Part shown: positions 22,155 to 31,956 of the stretch, one piece after another
Position numbering within the stretch: position 1 is the first letter of the stretch
Layout of the letters: each line of letters opens with the position of its first letter
Assembly (NCBI RefSeq): GCF_001949145.1
Contig: NW_019091604.1
Span: 322,982-369,086 of the forward strand
Reading direction: 5' to 3'
Length of the DNA: 46,105 nucleotides
Source of the DNA: Acanthaster planci
Lineage: Eukaryota > Echinodermata > Asteroidea > Valvatida > Acanthasteridae
Program-made: the position numbers and the translations under genes
Notes under the pieces: generated by a model
What the model saw: the letters and a program-made list of their open reading frames with translations, nothing else
Told to the model about the DNA's origin: nothing
Database searches by the model: none

Positions 22155-23138
22155 ATGACATTCATCAAACTGCTTGTAAATCTCGACGTCATAATCATCT
22201 TCGCAGGGACGATGCAGGAAGAGTTGAATCGCTTGGAGATTGTATTCCAGCGCTTACGGGAGGCCGGCTTAAAGCGGAAGCCGAAGAAATTTAAGCTTTT
22301 CAAGAAGCAGGTGTACCTCGGACACATTGTGTCCAAACAAGGCGTCGCGACGGATTCAGAGAAAATCAAGGCAGTGCGTGACTGGCCTACACCTGCTGCA
22401 GTTACAGAGGTGCAAAGTTTCTTAGGACTAGCGTCCTAATACAAACACTTTGTTAGAGGTTTTGCAGACATCGCCCGCCCGTTACACCGCTTAATAGAGA
22501 AAGGGAAGGAGTTTGTGTGGGACGACCCGTGCGAGAATGCAAATTGAATGCTGAAGAGGTTCTTATTGGAGGCCCCTATTCTGGCATACCAACATCCAGA
22601 AGGAGAATACATACTCGACACAGACGCCAGCAATGTGGGGATAGGCGCTGTCCTGTCGCAGGTGGTCGATGGACAAGAGAAGGTAATTGCCTACGGCAGT
22701 CCGGTTCTCAGTAAGCAAGAAAGAAATTATTGTGCAACGCGGAGGGAACTCCTCGCTGTTGTTGTGTTCCTGAGACAGTTCAGATCCTATGTCTACGGGA
22801 GGAGAATCACAATCAGGACGGACCATGGAGCCTTGCAGTGGCTGCTAAACTTTCGAGACCCACAGGGGCAGATCGCCCGATGGCTGCAGGTCATCAGCGA
22901 ATATGATTTCACCATAGTGCACCGTGCTGGGAAATCCCACGGGAATGCAGATGGGCTTTCACGCCGGTCATGTCGCCTGTGTGGACGTGAAGGTGAAGGA
23001 ACAACAGGTGCCGAAGACAGAGAGAAAGGGAAAACCACTGGGAAGTTGGGTGAGGGAGAGTCACCTGCGGTGCGAGTAGTAGCGATGGAGCCAACCGTAA
23101 CACGTGAGTTGTTAAGGGGAGCCCAGCGGAGGACATGA
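22155..23138 (+). pseudogene. Ty3/gypsy-type reverse transcriptase C-terminus and RNase H (5' truncated, nonsense mutations)
   Basis: One reading frame runs from about 22155 to 23138 with two in-frame stops (TAA 22437-22439; TGA near 22546). It starts abruptly at the RT active site: NLDVIIIFAGTMQEELNRLE, where the family has a YxDD box, and only one of the two aspartates remains. The thumb follows (YLGHIVSKQGVATDSEKIKA). RNase H has TDASNVGIGAVLSQ, TDHGALQWLLNF and HRAGKSHGNADGLSRR, the usual Ty3/gypsy catalytic landmarks. The protease, Gag and first half of RT are missing. A linker of about 55 residues follows. The element is on the plus strand with its 3' LTR at 24702-25599. Confidence 0.88.
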
Positions 23139-23460
23139 CATTGAGTTGGATCCTTAATGCAAAAAGTGATACAGGAGGGGGCCAGAGTTTGCAGAGATCA
23201 CGCCAGTTTCACCCGCGATGAGAACATACTTGTTACTCTGGGATCAACTCGAAATCCGAGATGAACTCCTTGATAGGAGATGGGAGTCCGATGATGGCCA
23301 GGTGACCCAGTATCGAGTTGTGGTACCCAAGGAGTTTTGTGAGGAGATTGTATGGGAACTCCATGGTGGTCAGACAGGGGGACACCTAGGTCAAAGAAAG
23401 ACATTGGCGAAGTGCGTCAAAGGTTTTTCTGGGTTAGGATGAGCGCCGATGTCAGGCCTA
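23139..23460 (+). pseudogene. Ty3/gypsy integrase N-terminal zinc domain remnant
   Basis: After a frameshift, frame 23218-23442 reads VVVPKEFCEEIVWELHGGQT then GGHLGQRKTLAK. This is the H...H half of the HHCC zinc-binding domain of gypsy integrase. It continues in another frame as a degraded FFWVRMSADV-like stretch to about 23460. The catalytic core (DDE) is not seen, so the integrase is truncated. Confidence 0.75.
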
Positions 23461-23852
23461 GGCAGGCCAGGCATTGGGATGGTGCCAACGGTGTGCGAGT
23501 GTGAGAGGTGTTCTTGAGACGATTCATTTGCTATAGGCCTAGTGGTAGGGAATAAAAACTCACAGGAGACATTTCTTGTAACCCAACAGGAATACATGGG
23601 GCGGGACTCACCAGAGAAGAGGACTCCCTTGGACCTCCACACCGCGAAGACAGTGGAGTGCCCGTAGTGCCGCAGTTTATTTCTGCATCGGAGGAGTTTG
23701 GACCGGCATTTGACCGTGGAGCACGGCCCGCGGGTCTTCTACTGGTGTAGACTGTGTTCTCATAAGAACAATCGCCGCGACAACCTACTTGCGCATTACT
23801 AGGATTGTGATCCATCGAGTCTCCATGAAGTAAGTCAGGGAATAGGCCTAAG
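23461..23852 (+). other. Degenerate internal region of the gypsy element
   Basis: No domain recognised. GC-richer than the flanks, like the rest of the element, and frame-shifted throughout. The integrase core would be expected here but is not visible. Confidence 0.4.
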
Positions 23853-24281
23853 GTGCCAGCCACAGTGTCCCGTGCACCTGAAGAGGCGGAGACACAAGGT
23901 AGTGCTGGAGCTCCAGGAGGAGAACCTCGTTCAAGCACTCATTCAGGGCAACAACAGGAGGCAGCCCAACCGTCCATGGAAGACAGGGGAGTGGGTGGGC
24001 AGGAGATTGTAGAGGAGCCACCAGAAGTTGCGGTAGAGCTTGAGGTAGCTAAGGGGGCTGAGGGGGCTCCAGCAATTACCCTGTCACCTACGCCTACGTT
24101 GGTAATGGATGCAGACGAGAGCCAGAATCTCGCCGAACCCAGCGTACAACCCAGAGGGAAACCACGAGCAATGATAGAGCTAACGAAAGGAGGTGGAATG
24201 TCGGGAGAACGAGCGCTCCACTGGGAACGTGGGAGGAGAGAAACTTCCACGTTTGTCAACCTTAACACCGTTGCACCTTGA
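23853..24281 (+). CDS. Low-complexity ORF inside the gypsy element (Pro/Glu/Gly-rich), function unknown
   Basis: 142 codons starting MPATVSRAPEEAETQGSAGA, dominated by Pro, Glu, Gly, Ala and Gln, with no predicted fold or motif. It overlaps the following ORF. It may be the disordered linker of a longer polyprotein, since the typical polyprotein frame is already broken upstream. Codon use matches the element rather than the host flanks. Confidence 0.35.
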   Translation: MPATVSRAPEEAETQGSAGAPGGEPRSSTHSGQQQEAAQPSMEDRGVGGQEIVEEPPEVAVELEVAKGAEGAPAITLSPTPTLVMDADESQNLAEPSVQPRGKPRAMIELTKGGGMSGERALHWERGRRETSTFVNLNTVAP

Positions 24282-24675
24282 TCAGCTACTACCGGGGCAG
24301 GCAGTTTGTGTGAGGGAGGTGACGGAGACATACTTCTACCGAGACGGGGACAAGACCCTGCGGGGTGAGGCGACTCAGAAGTACGAGGTCGTCTTCTTGA
24401 GGCACCTGAAGAAGCCTACCGGGGTGGCACAACAGGAGCCGGAACAGCAGCAGCTGGAAGGAGGTCGGCAGTGTAGGTTGTGGAGAGTCGACGGAGAGTC
24501 CACCGGGGAACCATTCTCAGATGAAGGCCCCTGCCAGAACTATGATTGGGAATGTCAGACGAGTGACAGAGACTTCTACCCGCGGAGTATACGAGGGAGA
24601 CAACAAAATGATGAAGGAAAGAAACGGCGTATCTACGACGTGGACTTTGTGGCCGGACTTAGAGAAGATCATTAG
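24193..24675 (+). CDS. 3'-terminal ORF of the gypsy element, function unknown
   Basis: 160 codons in a different frame from the preceding ORF. It contains LDQLLPGQAVCVREVTETYF, LRGEATQKYEVVFLRHLKKP and a charged tail (DEGKKRRIYDVDFVAGLRED). The LPGQAV...V block could be a small beta-barrel such as the integrase C-terminal domain, but this is not certain. It ends just before the probable purine-rich tract and LTR. Confidence 0.4.
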   Translation: MECRENERSTGNVGGEKLPRLSTLTPLHLDQLLPGQAVCVREVTETYFYRDGDKTLRGEATQKYEVVFLRHLKKPTGVAQQEPEQQQLEGGRQCRLWRVDGESTGEPFSDEGPCQNYDWECQTSDRDFYPRSIRGRQQNDEGKKRRIYDVDFVAGLREDH

Positions 24676-24701
24676 GGGCATTTAGGACGATCATAAGAAG
24701 G

Positions 24702-25599
24702 GCTGTTAATGTGTTAAGCAGCTGATCATTGTTAATTATCTACCTTGTCGTCAAATAAACCTTGCTCTTAGATGATTCCTTAATCTTAAGTAGGAGACCT
24801 TGATTATCTTTATTTTACCGTGTTATCTTCAAAGTTGTAAAGAGCCTTATTTTTGTGTAAGTGTTTCTGCTGTATAAAGACCAGTGTAGGTCAGAGCTCT
24901 ATTTTTATAAAAGAGGAAGTGCCAAAAGTGTTAAAGGACCAGTTCGATCGGACCTTTATTATACGTATAACTTATGCTGTATAAGGAATCATATGGAGGG
25001 ACCTTATAGAACATTTCTTGAAAAGAAACTTTTGCTAAAACGTTTAGGAGCAGGTGGCAGAGCACCTTTATAGGAGTCAAAAGAGTTGTTTTTCTTAACT
25101 GTCCCTTTTTAGTTGTTATAAGTTTTATAGGTCAAGGGACTGACCAAACTTTGGCCACAGCTGTGTAGCGGGACAGTTAATTATTGGACAGTTGTAAGCA
25201 TTACAGAAGTTTATGGACGCTGGTACTCATGCACAAGCTCGTCGTGTTGCAAACAAGTTGCGTTGGGCATTGGTACCCGGCGCGGGTATATAAGCGTGTG
25301 GCTTGCGTGCGGTCTGCCTCTTCCGTCCCAGCGCTCTTTCGGGCTGCACGCTTGTTGCCGCTGCGCCGCACTTCCCCGCTCTTCTTGCGCCCAACCTTCG
25401 CGTTTGTGCTCTGGTGAGTGGGTTTGCTCCGAGTGAAGCCGAGCTGAGCCGTGTACCAGGATGAGTTGAACCCTAACGTGGAGGCAAGGAGGAATCTGCC
25501 CTGTTGGTCATTGTTGAGTTGTTCATTACCCAGAAGCAGAACAGACACCTAATTAGGGAGCACCTACGTGTTTAATAAATAAATACATCGGTCTGTCCA
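24702..25599 (+). repeat. Probable 3' LTR of the gypsy element
   Basis: The purine-rich AAGAAGGGC is followed by TGTTAATG at 24702, a plausible LTR start. A TATA box (TATATAA, 25287-25293) is followed by a GC-rich leader, and AATAAATAAAT lies at 25574-25584 as the poly(A) signal. The last bases before the gap are TGTCCA, compatible with the usual ...CA end. The matching 5' LTR is not in the window because the element is 5' truncated, so boundaries rest on motifs only. The end may lie inside the gap. Confidence 0.55.
25287..25293 (+). promoter_or_regulatory. TATA box of the LTR promoter
   Basis: TATATAA directly before a GC-rich transcribed leader within the probable LTR. A run of N follows only 300 bases later, so the transcription start cannot be checked further. 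Confidence 0.5.
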
Positions 25600-26314
25600 N
25601 NNNNNNNNNNNNNNNNNNNNNNNNNNNNNNNNNNNNNNNNNNNNNNNNNNNNNNNNNNNNNNNNNNNNNNNNNNNNNNNNNNNNNNNNNNNNNNNNNNNN
25701 NNNNNNNNNNNNNNNNNNNNNNNNNNNNNNNNNNNNNNNNNNNNNNNNNNNNNNNNNNNNNNNNNNNNNNNNNNNNNNNNNNNNNNNNNNNNNNNNNNNN
25801 NNNNNNNNNNNNNNNNNNNNNNNNNNNNNNNNNNNNNNNNNNNNNNNNNNNNNNNNNNNNNNNNNNNNNNNNNNNNNNNNNNNNNNNNNNNNNNNNNNNN
25901 NNNNNNNNNNNNNNNNNNNNNNNNNNNNNNNNNNNNNNNNNNNNNNNNNNNNNNNNNNNNNNNNNNNNNNNNNNNNNNNNNNNNNNNNNNNNNNNNNNNN
26001 NNNNNNNNNNNNNNNNNNNNNNNNNNNNNNNNNNNNNNNNNNNNNNNNNNNNNNNNNNNNNNNNNNNNNNNNNNNNNNNNNNNNNNNNNNNNNNNNNNNN
26101 NNNNNNNNNNNNNNNNNNNNNNNNNNNNNNNNNNNNNNNNNNNNNNNNNNNNNNNNNNNNNNNNNNNNNNNNNNNNNNNNNNNNNNNNNNNNNNNNNNNN
26201 NNNNNNNNNNNNNNNNNNNNNNNNNNNNNNNNNNNNNNNNNNNNNNNNNNNNNNNNNNNNNNNNNNNNNNNNNNNNNNNNNNNNNNNNNNNNNNNNNNNN
26301 NNNNNNNNNNNNNN
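25600..26314. other. Assembly gap (715 N)
   Basis: All bases are N. Open frames reported through this block are artefacts. Sequence on the left is gypsy LTR and on the right is repeat B, so the true distance and content are unknown. Confidence 0.99.
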
Positions 26315-26530
26315 CCACAATATCAAGATACTAGGGACATGTGTGAAGACCGCCCTCATGTCTGTGCTGGTGAACATATGTATCATTGCAAAAGGAAAGC
26401 ATTTAAATATTACAGGTGTAGCAGTTTCTGTGTTGATACATGGGAAAACTTGTGTCAGAACTTGAAAAAAATATGGCGTACATGTGCACATGTACACGTC
26501 TGCTTGTTGGGCTCGGCATGCATGGCATGG
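26315..26530 (+). repeat. Repeat B, copy 2 (partial)
   Basis: Matches 30430-30610: GTGTGAAGACCGCC-TCATGTCTGTGCT, CAT(A/C)TGTATCATTGC, GATACATGGGAAAACTTGTG. It contains a perfect 18-base palindrome GTACATGTGCACATGTAC at 26478-26495. Confidence 0.65.
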
Positions 26531-26539
26531 GCTCGGTGA

Positions 26540-27650
26540 ACCCATGCTCACGAGTGATCATGCCCACTCGGTGTCAACTCCTTGTGCAATTTCTCGAACT
26601 AGTTTAGGAATTTGGTTTCAGCTCAGCTTTCGTGGGGTTATTTTGGAATCCTCTGATCAAGCAAAGTACATTAAGAACTCAGCTGGTGCAATTTCAGGTC
26701 TTGGAGGTCCCAAGAGCATGAAAAAATCCTAGGAAAACATATGGGCCCGTCGAAAATATCGTCCCAATCGAATCCATGTGTTGACGTAAGGTAAGGCGCA
26801 AATGGTTGATACATGCATGAACGATTGGTGTTGAGTGCTGCTTTAAAAATTGGTTGAAGCCTGATGACAAATCAGCCAAATCATTCAATAAGACTGCGCG
26901 ACAACGCTTATATCGACCGATCGCGCAGATCAGCTGTTAGCGCAACGGACACGCACATGCAAACGCTTAGGCAACACTTGTATGTATGTAAAGTCAATTG
27001 GTTTCAAAACGTGTTCAAAGTCAATGGGGCTGAAATAAATTTGGAAAAGTCAATAATAAATCACTTACTGACGCCATTATTTCAGTATTATCTTTGTCTC
27101 GAGTTCCTTCCTTGATATGACTTTGATAACCATCGAATAGCTGATTAACCAAAATGATGCCTCAAAAACGTGCACAAAGTCAAGGGGCTGAAAAAATATT
27201 AAAAACTCAATAATAAATCTCTTGATGACGTCATCATGACGTCATTGTTCTAGGACCATCTATGCATAAGGGTTGTTCATTGACATAAGTTTGATGAAGA
27301 TCCAAAGATGCTGAGAGACCAAAGTCATAGGTAGAAAAAACGTGCATAAAACAAATGGACATTTTGTCAGAAGAGGAAGGAGAAGACGGAAGAACAAGGG
27401 TTCTATATCTGTTTGCAACAGACCATAGGGCTTTTTCGCTTTTCATTGAAAATTCCATCGTCTTGATTGCATATCTGCAAAGTTTCGTCCCACTTTGACA
27501 TGTTCTTTTGGAGATGCAAGACTTTAAAGGATACACCTTTAATGTCACAGGACTTGTCTACTGATGACGTCATCATCCCATTAGGACAATTTTCGTCCAT
27601 CACACATCCTCTTCCAGATATCTGGTAAGTTTCAAAACGCTTGGCCGTGT
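26540..27650 (-). mobile_element. Repeat A, minus-strand copy 2 (right end of the element)
   Basis: Reverse complement of about 39200-40320. Shared blocks include AAGAAATTGCACAAGGAG, the GATCAGAGGATTCCAA block, GCGCGATCAGCTGA and the CRE blocks (TGACGTCA at 27226, 27237 and 27565). Internal features such as GGCTTTTTCGCTTTTCATTG (near 27430) also match. It forms a long imperfect inverted repeat with the 36.3-40.3 kb copy. Confidence 0.7.
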
Positions 27651-27654
27651 CCTT

Positions 27655-27750
27655 TTGGAGAAATAATGCGGCGTGCCGTCCGACGCGCCGCACCTCAAGG
27701 AGGAGGGCACCCTCGCCTTCGTCGGAGGGGCGCGGCGTCAAACTATGTGT
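27655..27750. other. GC-rich palindromic patch
   Basis: GCGGCGTGCCGTCCGACGCG and CGGAGGGGCGCGGCG stand out from the AT-rich surroundings and can pair with each other as hairpins. It is not present in the plus copy of repeat A. No gene. Confidence 0.45.
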
Positions 27751-27849
27751 AAAGGAAAAGAGAAAAACTCCGTGGATATGTGCTTTAGGGCATTACACTA
27801 TTGTATTTTATATAAATACTGGTAACGATTTTGTTTTGCCCTAGATACT

Positions 27850-28410
27850 AAAGAAGACAGGCGAATACACTCAAAATATCAGGATCTTGTAACCGCTGAA
27901 CACTTTGCATAATGCTCCGAAACCTGTGTTCACAATTTCTGCAGTAATCTTGAATAAAACATACCGGAGACATGTATACATATAATTGTATATCTGAGGT
28001 CCTATTGGTTGCAGTCTTTTTTTTTTCACATAATCATGGTATTTTGAGTAAGTCCTTCTGTAGAATAGTCTTGGTATGAAATGCATTTCCATCGACCATA
28101 CCAACGTGTCAAAAGACTTCCTTCGTGTACTGTGCTGGTGAAAATTCTTCTGTCATCTGCTGATGAAGCAACCATTTTAATATGATGGTGGTACATGGAT
28201 GTATCCCCCCCTCCACAACCCACACACATCCACACTTCAACACGTGCCAATACAGCGCACATGTGCACATGTATTCATTGGCACACCAACCTTGCGTTCT
28301 CATTAACTGGGCAGTATGTGGGGACCTGATTGTTAAAGGGGGCAGGCACGTGGTTGTTCATTTATGCTGGTGGTAGATGGATGCTCTCCCCCCCCCCCAT
28401 ACAATGTACA
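27850..28410 (+). repeat. Repeat B, copy 3
   Basis: The left half matches 21680-22000. The right half (28200-28410) matches 30580-30870, including GCACATGTGCACATGTATTC, GTGGGGACCTGA and GGTGGTA-ATGGATG with C-rich runs (28389-28400). It therefore links the two halves of the B consensus. Confidence 0.65.
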
Positions 28411-30160
28411 TACAAACTTTGATTCATGACGCACGTGGCAGCGCCCGGCCGACCTCTCTTCCAGAACGGGTCGAGTTCAGGTGCTACGTTCTCGGCAGTT
28501 TGTGAACGAAAATGCACTGGTCGAAGGAATGATGAATACAATCTGCAGTGGACGTGCAATACGTTTTAAAATACCAAAAAGAAAGGATGCACATGGGCAG
28601 TAAATTCAGAGCCCCTGTAGCGGCGAAATGGATTGTCGGGCGAGCGAGGAGACTAGTCAAGTTATGCACCCAGGGGACTTAGCGGGGAAGATAAAACAGG
28701 GTCAGCGTGATTGTCCCAGCCAAGTCCCCGTAATTTGCCTGGCAAAGGCGGGGCACCCTTTTTTGTATTCCCCGGCTGGGCGTTCGGGTTGCGACCAATC
28801 CCTGCACCATCCCTGCCCCAGCATGCGGGGTTGTGTCGCAACAACCGTACAACGTAAAATAAATAACTAATAACTTTCATTAATTTCTAAAAGTCCCCTA
28901 CTCTTCTGGGTTATTGCTAAGATGACATCGAGTCGGTCGCCGTAAGTGCAGGTAAAATGCCATCGAAATAAAGCAAAGCAAGGGGCAGCTGCTATCATTA
29001 TTCCAAACTTTGGTGAAACATTCGTCAGCATATCTAAAGCACCGGAATCAGGGGGCCTGATTGAATTGAAATTCATTCAATAGCAAAATTTGTTACGCGC
29101 TGTGTGGAGATCAATTGAAACGCTCGCTATGTACATGTGGCCATGGCCAGTGCCAGCACACGAGACTGTTAACAATTATCACAACGCTTCATTCGTTTAT
29201 TGAAGATTGATCTGGAAAACCAATGATTTGAAATGTATCGCCAAATGACACATGACGAGTGCTACTTGGTTGAAAGATTAAATTACACATGTTTTAATCA
29301 TTTAGCAGTCCACAGAAAGTGGCGACAATGTTTGTGAAAAAAAGAAAGGTCTGTATTTTGCACACACTGATCCCAAAATGAGGCGTCATCTTTGTCAGGT
29401 TTTCATCTGTCAGGGTAGCGGAAACACTTTGTATTTCATATCGAAGCTCAGTGCTTTAAAATTTTACATATGGACGGTTTAACAAATTGTGCAACCCCCA
29501 CCAAGTCCCTGCTATCGTGCATATGTGCACCCACGTCCACCAAACCAATGTACGATGAAAGACTACGTGACGCATCCACATGAATGCCCGCGAACATGCA
29601 GTAGATGCAGTGGATCGAGAGAGTTCGCGCACAGAGCGAGTTCGAACAGGAACGACATCGGAGGCGGATTTTCGATAAATTCTTTTGCAAATACGTTAAC
29701 CACGGGCATGTTTACCGATTCATAACCACTGCGTTGACTGATTTTTGGCATAAGGAACATTTGGACGAAATTTCAGCAAGCTCAGTCAGGTTAAAAAAAA
29801 GTGGGAAAATGCGATATGCGAATTTTCGCTGTGACCGGGACAAAATTTATAACATGGACGTTAGTCGCAATGTAATGAAGACGTCGTCCTAGTATATTAT
29901 CGTAAGTATATTACAATCGTAAGTAAATATATTATCATAGTATATCAATATACTAGTCGGGCTACATATTATGTAAGTCCATGTCTACAATCCATTTCGC
30001 TGCGTGCACCTTGATCAAAGGCTAGAGCCCCTGCTGCTCGACCCATTACTGATTAAAGTTAACTCATTGAACTCAGTAAAAGAAGTTAAATTGTGTTTTT
30101 TATTGAGTATGTTTACATTAACTTGGTTTTTGTAGCGAGAGCAAATCGGTCCCCTTAATT
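28411..30160. other. Unrecognised stretch, no gene supported
   Basis: Contains a GC-richer patch (28600-28860) and AT-rich DNA. A 95-codon plus-strand ORF at 29605-29892 (starting MQWIERVRAQSEFEQERHRR) is rich in Arg, Phe and Glu, but I recognise no family and see no splice sites. It is recorded here as doubtful. Confidence 0.35.
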
Positions 30161-30167
30161 CACTTTG

Positions 30168-30246
30168 TTGATTTGAGGAGAGCAATTTTTAATCGCTCTC
30201 CTTAAATCAACAGAGTGATTTAAGGAGAGCGATTTTTAGCTCTCCT
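30168..30246. repeat. Two adjacent hairpins sharing one arm sequence
   Basis: TTGATTTGAGGAGAGC (30168-30183) pairs with GCTCTCCTTAAATCAA (30195-30210) across an 11-base T-rich loop. GATTTAAGGAGAGC (30217-30230) then pairs with GCTCTCCT (30239-30246). The same arm occurs three times in alternating orientation, a small palindromic cluster of unknown origin. Confidence 0.7.
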
Positions 30247-30269
30247 CGTATTTATTAAAATGAAGCCCT

Positions 30270-30900
30270 GAACAATTTCTGCAGTTGTGTTTCAATAAAT
30301 TTTAGTGGTTACATGTACATATACAAATAAATCTCACTTCCAGTTGGTTGCAGTCTTGCTATCAGTAGATTGATGGAGCTGTTCTCATCCTTCTCATGAT
30401 CAGTCCTGCTTCGACTGCTCTTATCCATCAATGATACCGAGGCCACTGTGTGAAGACTGCCGTCATGTCTGTGCTAATACACATCTGTATCATTGCCAAG
30501 GGCAAACGTGTTTATTACAGGTGCAGCTGTTAATGTGTTGACGCATGGGAAAACTTGTGTCAGAACCTGAACATGTGCAATTACAGCATACATGTGCACA
30601 TGTATTCAATGGCATAGCAACTTTGTGTTCTCACTAAATGGGGCGTACGTGGGGACCTGAATGTTAAAAGGGAGGGGAGAGCCAGGCACGCGGCGGTTCA
30701 TGGGGAACCATAGGCCTATACATGAAGGTACCGCCAACAGTATACACAAACTTTGAAACTTTTGGGGAGAACGTGGGGACCTGAATGTTAAAGTGGACGA
30801 CGACCAGGCACATTGATGTTGATGGCCTGGGGGGGGACCATTTATGATGGTGGTACATGGATGTAACCCCCCACGCACACCCACACATACATTGTACACA
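30270..30900 (+). repeat. Repeat B, copy 4
   Basis: Contains ACAATTTCTGCAG, TTGGTTGCAGTCTTG, GTGAAGACTGCCGTCATGTC and the 16-base palindrome TACATGTGCACATGTA (30589-30604). GTGGGGACCTGAATGTTAAA appears twice (30650s and 30770s). Downstream C-rich and CACACCC words match copy 3. The long minus-strand ORF here has no coding character. Confidence 0.65.
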
Positions 30901-31489
30901 ACATCATGACTGCATAAATCAGAACTGGCGATTTGTCTGTATGCAACAGAAGGCCTTTTCAACATCACCTGTTTCCTTGCTTTGTGGTTCGTACAACAGC
31001 TTCCTCTATCGTCAGTACCTGTGCCTCGTGACGTTGAATTCCATTGCTGGGAAATACCATGGAGAACAAATTTATCTCTAGGTTTCACTCCAGCAGTAAT
31101 ACAAAGTACACCTATATGTAGTTCATGTAAGAAGTAAAATATGGAAATTCAACTATTGCGTGTAATCAGCGTACGGTACATAACGACATGTATAAATAAC
31201 CATAGGTCTACATTCTAATTTCATGAATTTTTGGATATTTGCACATGTACCGTCAACCCCTTGTAACATGGTTTGTCCTTGGAGGTATAGTTATGAAATA
31301 CGGTATGCACCGTGAAGGACTTGGTGTCAATTTGATGGCACCTATGTTCAGCGCAATCGTAAAACTTGCAAATGTACAGTATGTACATGTATTGTGCTCC
31401 ATCCTGATTTGATATGCCTTTGAATAAAACCCATCTTTCTAAAACCATTGAATAATTGATCAATCGATTGTGCTGAACACGTAGCACTA
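30901..31489. other. Non-coding stretch left of the P2 integrase fragment
   Basis: AT-rich, motif-free short ORFs only. It is the presumed left flank of the P2 inversion breakpoint. Confidence 0.4.
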
Positions 31490-31956
31490 GTTACATAATT
31501 ACTGTTAAAGGCGAATTTTAAAAACTGCTGAACAAAAACAAGGTCGAAATTCAAGTGGGCGAACCGGGTGTTCATCGGTCGCAAAGAATAGTCGAACGGT
31601 TCAACCGAACTTTGGCTGAAAGGTTGTTCGGCCATCAATATGCTCAGAAATGTTAAACGTACGTACGCGAAACGTGGAATGGGTCGAACGATTGCCACAG
31701 GTTATAAAAGCATTAAATAAAGAAAGGACTAGACTAATCGATAAAAACCCGAGGAAGCCATAAAGTTGAACCGTGTGAAGCAATTACCGGCTGCACCCGT
31801 CCCCAAAAGGAGAGAAGTCGTTAGGGCAACAGATCTCATTTCAGCGTAGATGTTTACCAAATTGAAAAGCGCACGAGTTATCTGCTCGACGGCCCCAAGC
31901 GTTCTTTCGTACGAGAAGTCGTGCCTGCTGACACCGAATTACCACCTGCACGATAA
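31490..31956 (+). pseudogene. Integrase C-terminal half, Polinton copy P2 (detached)
   Basis: Across frames: KLLNKNKVEIQVGEPGVHRS and IVERFNRTLAERLFGHQYAQ (the Glu of VERFN is the expected catalytic Glu). These are followed by VEWVERLPQVIKALNKERTR and LIDKNP, EAIKLNRVKQLP, FSVDVYQIEKRTSYLLDGP and SFVREVVPADTELPPAR, then a stop. Several stops and shifts interrupt it. The N-half of the gene (first catalytic Asp) is absent here but present on the other strand at 40620-41037. The last codons overlap, tail to tail, with the C-terminus of the P2 polymerase on the minus strand. Confidence 0.85.

Noticed and set aside
25553-26551. ORFs spanning the N block
   Set aside because: They are open only because N cannot encode stops. 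Assembly gap artefact.
29605-29892. 95-codon ORF as a host exon
   Set aside because: Composition is faintly protein-like, but no splice sites, motif or homologous copy was seen.
30606-31088. 160-codon minus-strand ORF
   Set aside because: It lies in repeat B, follows its C-rich and palindromic words, and shows no domain. Judged non-coding.
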